12,538 nt of DNA from NCBI GenBank assembly GCA_016840125.1, contig JAEOSY010000596.1, positions 1 through 12,538 of the forward strand. Reading direction: 5' to 3'. Below, piece by piece: positions 6,993-12,538 of the stretch. Source of the DNA: Candidatus Helarchaeota archaeon (GTDB lineage Archaea; Asgardarchaeota; Lokiarchaeia; Helarchaeales; HEL-GB-A). Below the pieces are notes generated by a model. It was not told the origin of the DNA, ran no database searches, and worked only from the letters and a program-made list of their open reading frames with translations. Each line of letters starts with the position of its first letter. Position 1 is the first letter of the stretch. The translations under genes were made by a program, and so were the position numbers.

Positions 6993-7610
6993 TTAATCGA
7001 TCTCAGTTAATTTTCGGAGATCATCGATATCTTTCTTCGCTTTTTCCTTTCGAGAACCCGATTCTGTGATACCACCCTGTGGAGCATCTGGTAAGGGGCC
7101 CTCACCTAATAGCATCTCGGCTTCGAAGCGTGAGAGTTCTTGATCTGCCTCCATATCCAAATCCAGATCATCTACAGACATTTCAGCATAAATTTCACCA
7201 ACTTGGTCGATTTCAGCCATCGCGGCATCGGATTCAGCAGCAACCTGTTCGGCTTTCTCTATACTAATATCTTTCTGGATGCCTTTCATTTCGATTAAAC
7301 CCATTTTGACCGCTTCATCGACGCCCTTAATGTCCATTGCTTGATCAATAACAATTATCATATTTTGCAGGCGATCAGAATAATTGATGTACCGTTCTCC
7401 ATATTTGTTTAAGCGAGTCCATTTTTTGAGGTGCTGTTTTGCAGCACGTTTATTGCCACTTCGATAGTACTGCTTAGCTTTATAGTAGTCCATTTGCGCT
7501 CTTTTTTTGAAAGCGCGTTCTCGTAAGTCTAACTTATTAATCATCTGTCGAAGTCGTGCAATTGTGGATTCTTTATCCTTTTTCTTACGCCCGGGTAATA
7601 TCTTCTTCAT
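6993..7610 (-). CDS. ESCRT-III (Snf7-domain) protein, Vps20/32/60-like (ESCRT-IIIB)
   Basis: A 205-residue Snf7-family protein that should polymerise on membranes for scission, in division or budding. The N-terminal core is basic and helical: LRQMINKLDLRERAFKKRAQ, then the long hairpin with YYRSGNKRAAKQHLKKWTRL. The C-terminal half is acidic (DDLDLDMEADQEL), the usual autoinhibitory charge split. LPDAP, just before the tail, resembles a MIM2 motif (as in CHMP6) that binds the MIT domain of Vps4. Length and charge fit ESCRT-III. The start is uncertain: TTG at 7619 would add three residues (MSF), while ATG at 7610 is preferred; a GTGAT element precedes both. It is the last of three minus-strand genes, 84 bases after the HerA-like gene. 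Classing it with Vps20/32/60 rests on the MIM2-like motif and overall look, not on a tree. Confidence 0.88.
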   Translation of the reverse strand: MKKILPGRKKKDKESTIARLRQMINKLDLRERAFKKRAQMDYYKAKQYYRSGNKRAAKQHLKKWTRLNKYGERYINYSDRLQNMIIVIDQAMDIKGVDEAVKMGLIEMKGIQKDISIEKAEQVAAESDAAMAEIDQVGEIYAEMSVDDLDLDMEADQELSRFEAEMLLGEGPLPDAPQGGITESGSRKEKAKKDIDDLRKLTEID

Positions 7611-7660
7611 AAACGACAATCAATCACATCCGATTACTAATCTTTATAGTCTTTACAACA

Positions 7661-7673
7661 ATTTAAAACTTTC
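7661..7673 (-). promoter_or_regulatory. BRE/TATA-like promoter of the downstream ESCRT-III gene
   Basis: The minus strand reads GAAAG-TTTTAAAT, a purine-rich BRE-like part followed by a TATA-like part, 50-60 bases upstream of the ATG. It suggests that this gene can be transcribed independently of the HerA-like gene before it. Confidence 0.4.
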
Positions 7674-7694
7674 ATAATTTACAACCAAAAACGG

Positions 7695-10388
7695 TTAGAT
7701 TCCCTGAGTGAGGGATTTTAAGAGATCCTCGACCTTTTTTAGTTCATCATTATCAGTTGATGTCCCCACTAAAATAAGGAGGAGATCATCAGTATCAATT
7801 ATTTTTGAAAGAGAGATCCCGAGTTTGAGTTGATTTTTTAAGATAAGAAATACAGGTAGGTCCGTATCAGAAATAAACTTGTCAATGACAAATTCCTTCT
7901 GGAGTAAAGTATCATGGATCTGATTTAAAAATCCTGAGGGATCTTGTTGAATGGTATGGAAGATAATTTTTTCATGTCTTCTCTGACTTCCAGCGGGATA
8001 GAGGTGATTTCTGTATTTATACAAGAGAAGACGCTTCATATAATCCTTTAACTGAGTTTTAGGAAGATTTATCTCAAATATGGCCGTAGAGGAAAGGGGT
8101 GCAGAAGTGGATTCAGGGGAGGGACTGGGAGGGAGTGTAATATATGTTTTTTCACCCTCAGATTCTGGGGGGGTATCTGTGGATCCTTCGGACGGTTGTA
8201 CTTCCGAATCAGGGACCTTGGGGCGTTGTAATACGGGGCGATCCATTGCGTCTATAATTGAGGGGAGAGCTTCGCGTCCGGCGTGTTGGCTAATCCGAGG
8301 TCTTACTCTCCCAACAAAAACACGATTTGTTGTGATAGATTCATCAGCAAAAACCCCAACACCAACTGGAAGACTTCTAAAGAAAGCTGTATCATTTATT
8401 TTACTCGGAATCTCACCAGGAGCACGTTGAGCAAAGGCATCAATATCTGAAGAGTAAGTAAGGAAATGAGTAATGGAAATATCCATTTGAGAAAGAATTT
8501 GAGTATTAGTTGCGCTTGGCTGTTGAGTACACAGGACTAATCCGCATCCAGGTTTCCGCCCCAGTTTAGCATATTGTATTAATGGAGCAGTTGCTGCGGT
8601 GCTCCCACGTCCCGGGACAAGAAGATGAGCCTCATCAATTAAAAGCCAGGTAATGGGGATACTTTCGATTTTTTCCCTTTCCTCCACTGCGATCTTAGCT
8701 GCTTCAGTATGGCGTGCCATATGAAGCCGTGCACGGAGGATTTTGCGAGCGAGAATCCCAGCAATTAGGGAATGAAGCCCTTCATCAAGTACACTGACAT
8801 CGATTATTGATATCTGATCAGGTTTGCTCATCTCAATAAGCGGAGTTCCATCAGTAGAGAAAATACCCCATTCTTTGGCAATTTCGAATCTAGAAACCAT
8901 TGCTCTTCGAGTTTGGCGTGTATAACCCTTATCCTTATCTATAATTAGAGTAGAAGTATTAACACAGCGAATAATATCTTGTATTGAGTAATTATCACCT
9001 TTCCCTCTTACTTTTAAAATTGAATCTTCCAATTCAGCTTCATAACCGTCTTGCACTAATTTAATAGCCTTTTCAACCATAATGCCACGTGGAGTAAAAC
9101 GTCCGACCTTGAAGACGTAAGTCCAATCATCGACACTTAACTCAGCTGGTCTAATTGAAAAAGGTTCATCTTTCGTTTCCTTTGGGGTTAAGTTGAATTG
9201 TCCCAAAGGGACGAAAACACGAACGCTTTCCGCGAACGATTTTGGTTCAAGATTCCATTTTTTTAAGAGATTAAGTTCTTTTGCCTCCCAATTTGGGTAT
9301 TTCATACTCCAATACACACCAAGAGGGTCTATAATAATTGCCCCAACACCCATTTTAGCCATAGCAAGTTCTTCTGCAATAACACCCATTGTATAACTTT
9401 TACCACTGCCTCTATGACCTGAAATGAAAATAACGTGAGGTTGTGTGCAATCCATCAGCAATTTTCGGGCAAAATTGCCAATACCATGAGGGGGGCGTTC
9501 ACTAACTTTACCAATTTCCATTGTCCCTTGCAGACCAATTTTACGATATAGACTTTTAGTGCGTCCGATTACAGCAGCCCCCGTATCGCGATCAGTTAGT
9601 AATTTTAAATAAGAATCAATATGTGGTGTAAAGTTACCAAAAATTTCCTCACCCCAAAAATCAGCTTCGCCACGTATGTAGGCTAATGCCAAATGGAATG
9701 CTAGAAGATCAGGCGTTTCCTCTTCGAAAATTTCATCGAGCTTTTTGCGTCCATATTTACGAAAAGAGGGAGTTGTAGGGTATCGGTCTGCATTGTAGTC
9801 TGTAACCTCCCAAATGTAATAATCGAGCGTATCACCTTTTGAAAGATCTTCTAGGGGAATAACAAGTTCGTAAGCTTGAGTGAGATAATCGTCTTCACGT
9901 GTCAATAAGTAGCAAACTGCTAGACATTTTATTTTTTCAATTCCGGTTAACTGCGGGAGAATTTCTAGGATTTTCTCTTGGTATTTCTCTTGCTTGGTTT
10001 TTTCAAGGGCTTGGTACAGAATTACAGAACCACCTGGCTTTAAAGGTTCGTTTTGATAAACATGACTAAATAAAACATCAGGAATTTTTTTTAAAAAGGG
10101 GTATTCTTCTACTCTCAAGACTTCAATTATAGCATGATTGAGTCTTATAGCAGAAATTGGGTCTTCTCGAAAGAGATCAATTAGCCAGTCCTCAGTATCA
10201 AGATCCGGTAAAATCTCCCGGATAAATTTAACAATATCATCCTTCAGATTCTGAAGATGGCGCGCTTCACTCACCATTGAATATTCTAAAACCATTATAT
10301 CTAAGAGATGAATTTGGTCTGCTAATGTTTCTGGCTCAATCGCTCTTAATTTATTAAAAGCTTTAAGAATTTCGGTATGTTCGATCAT
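7695..10388 (-). CDS. HerA/FtsK-superfamily ATPase (DUF87) with helical N-terminal region, encoded between two ESCRT-III genes
   Basis: An 897-residue P-loop ATPase. Numbered from ATG 10388, Walker A GHRGSGKS is at about 324-331, followed by IIIDPLGVYWS. Walker B WLLIDEAH is at 581-588, and LGRKPGCGLVLCTQQPS is the typical HerA sensor segment. VGRVRPR closes the core near 698. Such motors form hexamers that pump DNA, usually with the nuclease NurA. Here residues 1 to about 310 are helical and HEAT/TPR-like instead of the short HAS beta-barrel of canonical HerA. After a Pro/Ser-rich linker (about 720-768) comes an unrecognised alpha/beta domain of about 130 residues ending DDLLLILVGTSTDNDELKKV. 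No nurA is present. The start: AGGTGA is five bases before ATG 10388, while a longer GTG start at 10397 lies inside that ribosome site. The genes on both sides, same strand, are ESCRT-III. The ATPase family is secure; its cellular role is open. Confidence 0.88.
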   Translation of the reverse strand: MIEHTEILKAFNKLRAIEPETLADQIHLLDIMVLEYSMVSEARHLQNLKDDIVKFIREILPDLDTEDWLIDLFREDPISAIRLNHAIIEVLRVEEYPFLKKIPDVLFSHVYQNEPLKPGGSVILYQALEKTKQEKYQEKILEILPQLTGIEKIKCLAVCYLLTREDDYLTQAYELVIPLEDLSKGDTLDYYIWEVTDYNADRYPTTPSFRKYGRKKLDEIFEEETPDLLAFHLALAYIRGEADFWGEEIFGNFTPHIDSYLKLLTDRDTGAAVIGRTKSLYRKIGLQGTMEIGKVSERPPHGIGNFARKLLMDCTQPHVIFISGHRGSGKSYTMGVIAEELAMAKMGVGAIIIDPLGVYWSMKYPNWEAKELNLLKKWNLEPKSFAESVRVFVPLGQFNLTPKETKDEPFSIRPAELSVDDWTYVFKVGRFTPRGIMVEKAIKLVQDGYEAELEDSILKVRGKGDNYSIQDIIRCVNTSTLIIDKDKGYTRQTRRAMVSRFEIAKEWGIFSTDGTPLIEMSKPDQISIIDVSVLDEGLHSLIAGILARKILRARLHMARHTEAAKIAVEEREKIESIPITWLLIDEAHLLVPGRGSTAATAPLIQYAKLGRKPGCGLVLCTQQPSATNTQILSQMDISITHFLTYSSDIDAFAQRAPGEIPSKINDTAFFRSLPVGVGVFADESITTNRVFVGRVRPRISQHAGREALPSIIDAMDRPVLQRPKVPDSEVQPSEGSTDTPPESEGEKTYITLPPSPSPESTSAPLSSTAIFEINLPKTQLKDYMKRLLLYKYRNHLYPAGSQRRHEKIIFHTIQQDPSGFLNQIHDTLLQKEFVIDKFISDTDLPVFLILKNQLKLGISLSKIIDTDDLLLILVGTSTDNDELKKVEDLLKSLTQGI

Positions 10389-10393
10389 ACATT

Positions 10394-10398
10394 TCACC
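10394..10398 (-). promoter_or_regulatory. Ribosome binding site choosing the ATG at 10388
   Basis: GGTGA (in TAGGTGA) on the minus strand is followed by five bases and ATG at 10388-10386. The upstream in-frame GTG at 10397-10395 is part of the motif itself, so it is probably not the start codon. Confidence 0.6.
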
Positions 10399-10425
10399 TA
10401 CCACTGAAAAAAAGCTCCCGCATCA

Positions 10426-10442
10426 ATTTTAAATAAAAAACT
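10426..10442 (-). promoter_or_regulatory. TATA-like promoter of the HerA-like ATPase gene
   Basis: TTTTTTATTTAAAATTG on the minus strand is centred about 43 bases upstream of ATG 10388. A start of transcription near 10405 would leave a leader of about 17 bases holding the AGGTGA site. The gene may therefore be both read through from the ESCRT-III gene and transcribed alone. Confidence 0.35.
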
Positions 10443-10463
10443 GAAATAATTGGGAGGAATTGT

Positions 10464-11078
10464 TTATCTTTCCTCTTTGATCCTTCTGATTTCATCTTCC
10501 AGTTTCGAAATTCGGCTATCGGCCGGAGTTGTCGGTAATGCAACGCCCGTTTCAACTGCGATTTCCTGGTTTATTTCTTCCATTGTTCTCGCAACATCAG
10601 TATTTTTCACTTCAGTTGAAACCGTTATTTCTTCAAGTCCACCCATTGCCACTTCTTGAGTCATCTCAAAATGCTCAATTTGTGAATCGATACCATCGAC
10701 AAGCTGGGCGACATTTTGAGTGCGTACTGCGCTTTTTAAGGCACCTAACGCGTTTGTGATTCCACTTAAGATTTTAGCAGTTTCAGCTACAGCTTGTGAT
10801 TGTTTTAACTTCATCAATAAATTCATAATATGTAACCGGTAAGCATCTACTCCCATAGCCCATTTCTGATATCGCACATAATGTTCGGCATACAACCTTG
10901 CCGAATCGGAGTTTCCATCCATTTGATATTTCTTTGCCTTATTTCGATTATTTCGGGATTCTTTCTCTAACTGCTTTCTTTGCCTGTCGAGCTTCCGGGT
11001 AAACACATCAACTTTGAAAATGATATCATTGAGATTCGTTCCCTTCAGCCAATTTACAAATTTTCTCCATGAGCCCAT
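10464..11078 (-). CDS. ESCRT-III (Snf7-domain) protein, Vps2/24/46-like (ESCRT-IIIA)
   Basis: A 204-residue Snf7-family protein predicted to form the membrane-remodelling ESCRT-III filament with the second ESCRT-III in the window. The N-terminus MGSWRKFVNWLKG carries W4, F7, V8, W10 and L11 among polar residues, an amphipathic membrane-inserting helix. The basic core KLDRQRKQLEKESRNNRNKA and the following helix with YAEHYVRYQKWAMGVDAYRL match the alpha1-alpha2 hairpin. A QSQAVAETAKILSGITNAL segment follows, as in Vps2/24-type proteins. The extreme C-terminus, L193-E-D-E-I-R-R-I-K201, has the L-x3-L-x2-L-K spacing of a MIM1 motif, which binds the MIT domain of Vps4. It is the first gene of the minus-strand row and divergent from vps4. 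The start ATG is preceded only by a weak purine-rich stretch. The family is secure; the subclass is a judgement from motifs. Confidence 0.9.
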   Translation of the reverse strand: MGSWRKFVNWLKGTNLNDIIFKVDVFTRKLDRQRKQLEKESRNNRNKAKKYQMDGNSDSARLYAEHYVRYQKWAMGVDAYRLHIMNLLMKLKQSQAVAETAKILSGITNALGALKSAVRTQNVAQLVDGIDSQIEHFEMTQEVAMGGLEEITVSTEVKNTDVARTMEEINQEIAVETGVALPTTPADSRISKLEDEIRRIKEER

Positions 11079-11138
11079 TTTCTTTCATCTTTTCAAATTT
11101 TCTTTATCACTCACTATATGAATATGTAAATCCTAACT

Positions 11139-11155
11139 TATTTATTTGCTTTATT
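11139..11155 (-). promoter_or_regulatory. BRE/TATA-like promoter of the first ESCRT-III gene
   Basis: On the minus strand AAAGC-AAATAAATAA combines a BRE-like and a TATA-like part about 65 bases upstream of the ATG at 11078. The region is AT-rich, so this is a weak call. Confidence 0.3.
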
Positions 11156-11207
11156 TATTAATAGCTGAAAACTAAAAACCATGAAAAGTTAAATTATGAT
11201 AGCGATT

Positions 11208-11218
11208 ATTATATTTAA
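11208..11218 (+). promoter_or_regulatory. TATA box of vps4
   Basis: TTATATTTAA lies about 26 bases before an expected transcription start near 11240, giving a leader of about 15 bases that contains the GAGGTG ribosome site. The 177-base gap thus holds divergent promoters for vps4 and the ESCRT-III gene row. No other gene or structure was seen in it. Confidence 0.45.
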
Positions 11219-11242
11219 GGCATGGACGAGCCTATTAGATTA

Positions 11243-11248
11243 GAGGTG
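11243..11248 (+). promoter_or_regulatory. Ribosome binding site of vps4
   Basis: GAGGTG is seven bases upstream of the ATG at 11256, a strong match to the anti-Shine-Dalgarno sequence that fixes the start. Confidence 0.65.
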
Positions 11249-11255
11249 GAAAAAT

Positions 11256-12410
11256 ATGTCGAAAGAACTTTTCCAGCATGCGATGAATATTGCCAAGAGA
11301 GCAATTCAGCAAGATGAAAGTGGAAACTATAAAATGGCAGTCAGTAATTATATAGAGGCGGCAGATATTCTAACGCGATATATAAAAACTTCAACAAACG
11401 CAGAAATGAAAAAGATATGTTATTCAAAAGCAGAGCAATATTTAAAACGTGCGAAGGAATTACGCGATGGACTTCAACCCGATGCGCCAGTTTACGCAAA
11501 AGATGGAAAAACAAAGATAAGTAAAGAGTCATCGAAAATGAGGCAAGCTCTTGAGGAAACAATTGTAATGGAAAAGCCAGATATTACTATGGATGAGGTT
11601 GCTAATTTAGATTTAGCGAAGCAAGCACTAAGAGAAGCTATTGTCCTTCCTCTTGAAAGACCCGATTTATTTCAAGGTGCCCGGAAACCGTGGCGGGGTG
11701 TGCTTTTGTTTGGTCCCCCAGGGTGCGGGAAAACCTTGTTGGCAAAAGCAATTGCAAATGAATGTGAGGCCACCTTTTTTTCTGCAGATGCAGCTTCACT
11801 AATCAGTAAATGGTTAGGAGAGAGTGAAAAGTTAATAAAAGAATTATTTAAATTGGCAAAAGAAGAACAGCCATCTATCATATTTGTTGATGAAGTTGAT
11901 TCGATAGCAACGCAACGGGGGAGCAGAGATGAAGTCGGAGGAGAGCGGCGAATAAAAACTCAATTGTTAGTAGAAATGGAAGGGGTCAAAGGAAAAGCTC
12001 AGGAAAGAATAATAGTCCTTGGGGCGACGAACCGTCCATGGGAAATTGATCCCGCTTTTCGACGTCGCTTTGAAAAAAGGGTTTATGTGCGGCTACCAGA
12101 TGAAGTGGCACGACAAAAAATTTTTGAAATTCATACGGAAGGTATTCCATTAGATGAAGACGTTCAATTTCATGAATTAGCGAAAATTACCGAGGGTTAT
12201 ACAGGATCCGATATTGCACTCCTCTGCCGAGAGGCAATTATGCTTCCGATCAGAGAGTTAGATAAGTCGGGGGGATTAACTGAGGATGCGGAACCTCGTT
12301 CTGTCCAACGGAGTGACTTTATTGGAGCTATGGCAAAAATGAAGCCGGTTGTTTCGCCAGGGGAATTACAGAAATTTGAAGAATGGAATGAACAGTTTGG
12401 GGCGGAATAG
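11256..12410 (+). CDS. vps4: Vps4-type AAA+ ATPase with N-terminal MIT domain (CdvC-like)
   Basis: A 384-residue AAA+ ATPase that extracts subunits from ESCRT-III polymers and so drives their remodelling and recycling. Domains: a three-helix MIT domain at about 1-75 (AMNIAKRAIQQDESGNYKMA...YSKAEQYLKRAKEL); a linker; Walker A GPPGCGKT at 153-160; pore loop with KWLG at 185-188; Walker B IIFVDEVD at 208-215; sensor 1 N259; and arginine fingers R269/R270 in DPAFRRRFEKR. The C-terminal helix ELQKFEEWNEQFG at 370-382 is the Vps4 hallmark. The insertion that forms the beta domain of eukaryotic Vps4, which binds Vta1/LIP5, is nearly absent: only about 17 residues lie between PIREL and SDF. The MIT domain should bind the MIM1- and MIM2-like motifs of the two ESCRT-III proteins encoded in the divergent gene row. 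Confidence 0.95.
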   Translation: MSKELFQHAMNIAKRAIQQDESGNYKMAVSNYIEAADILTRYIKTSTNAEMKKICYSKAEQYLKRAKELRDGLQPDAPVYAKDGKTKISKESSKMRQALEETIVMEKPDITMDEVANLDLAKQALREAIVLPLERPDLFQGARKPWRGVLLFGPPGCGKTLLAKAIANECEATFFSADAASLISKWLGESEKLIKELFKLAKEEQPSIIFVDEVDSIATQRGSRDEVGGERRIKTQLLVEMEGVKGKAQERIIVLGATNRPWEIDPAFRRRFEKRVYVRLPDEVARQKIFEIHTEGIPLDEDVQFHELAKITEGYTGSDIALLCREAIMLPIRELDKSGGLTEDAEPRSVQRSDFIGAMAKMKPVVSPGELQKFEEWNEQFGAE

Positions 12411-12425
12411 GTAAAAAATACCCTG

Positions 12426-12536
12426 TTATGGAATGATACCGGAATCCTTGATTTGATTATATGCGAGATTAAATTTTTTCTCAATTCTTTCTTTGTGAAG
12501 GAAATCTAGTGGGTTATCCTTTTTTTTCTCGAGTAT
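12426..12536 (-). CDS. C-terminal end of an unidentified minus-strand gene (partial)
   Basis: Reading the minus strand from the window edge, one frame is open for 36 codons to a TAA at 12428-12426. It gives KKKDNPLDFLHKERIEKKF and then NLAYNQIKDSGIIP. The composition (charged, amphipathic, no low-complexity run apart from KKK) looks like a real helical C-terminus, and the stop lies only 15 bases from the convergent vps4 stop, a spacing like that of the other convergent pairs here. No domain is recognisable. Because vps4 is often near ESCRT-II or ESCRT-I-like genes in Asgard genomes, this could be another ESCRT component, but nothing in these 36 residues proves it. Confidence 0.45.
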   Translation of the reverse strand: MLEKKKDNPLDFLHKERIEKKFNLAYNQIKDSGIIP

Positions 12537-12538
12537 TA

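Noticed and set aside
7701..7715. TCCCT-GAGTG-AGGGA hairpin at the 3' end of the HerA-like gene
   Set aside because: A five-base stem inside coding sequence with only a T5 run some bases later; too weak to call a terminator.
7698..7850. Resemblance of the ATPase C-terminus to a PTS EIIA-like strand-helix end
   Set aside because: Only the last strand-helix pattern looks similar; the phosphorylated histidine motif is missing and the match is too vague to name.
8080..8430. Plus-strand 116-codon frame opposite the HerA-like ATPase
   Set aside because: Composition mirrors the Pro/Ser/Glu linker of the real gene on the other strand; no ribosome site and no known fold.
11196..11243. Tiny 15-codon frame upstream of vps4
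   Set aside because: It starts before the predicted TATA box of vps4 and runs through it, has no ribosome site, and is explained by AT-rich promoter sequence.
12197..12484. Minus-strand 95-codon frame over the vps4 3' end
   Set aside because: It overlaps the conserved C-terminus of vps4 and competes with a more protein-like partial frame at 12426-12536.
1..12538. tRNA, rRNA, CRISPR array, insertion sequence or attachment site
   Set aside because: No cloverleaf, regularly spaced repeats, transposase-like protein or terminal repeats were seen; all intergenic gaps are below 180 bases.

Overview
The window looks like chromosomal DNA of an Asgard-type archaeon (moderate confidence, about 0.7; phylum not resolvable by eye). 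It is AT-rich and has Shine-Dalgarno sites of the GGAGGTGA kind and archaeal BRE/TATA-like promoter elements. Its genes include the archaeal-only PolD large subunit, archaeal Sec61-beta, a quadruple-CBS protein and an ESCRT set. The ESCRT set holds both an ESCRT-III of the Vps2/24/46 kind and one of the Vps20/32/60 kind, plus a Vps4 ATPase with an N-terminal MIT domain. That pairing of two ESCRT-III classes with a eukaryote-like Vps4 is the main reason for the Asgard call. A crenarchaeal-type Cdv lineage cannot be fully excluded.

Left part (1-6260): a small SAM-dependent methyltransferase (+) converges on a secreted, heavily sequon-bearing type I membrane protein (-) with a DUF4350/GATase-like ectodomain and a helical cytosolic tail. 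Next comes the intein-free DNA polymerase D large subunit (+), which converges with a four-CBS-domain protein (-) across a gap of only 4 bases.

Middle (6260-6990): a short MazG-type pyrophosphohydrolase (-) and Sec61-beta (+) are transcribed divergently from a compact shared promoter region.

Right part (6990-12410): three minus-strand genes run ESCRT-III (MIM1-like tail) -> HerA/FtsK-superfamily ATPase -> ESCRT-III (LPDAP, MIM2-like motif). The Vps4 gene is divergent from the first of them. The last bases hold the C-terminal end of another minus-strand gene that runs out of the window.

How the genes may work together: the two ESCRT-III proteins would form membrane-remodelling polymers, and Vps4 would disassemble them through its MIT domain, in cell division and/or vesicle budding. 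The striking point is the large HerA-like ATPase placed between the two ESCRT-III genes. It has a long helical N-terminal region and an extra C-terminal domain, and no nurA lies nearby. This suggests a DNA-handling motor tied to ESCRT-based division, by analogy with FtsK in bacteria, but that link is inferred from gene order. A second lead is the MIT/TPR-like cytosolic tail of the glycoprotein-like membrane protein at 583-1791, about 5 kb from the ESCRT genes.
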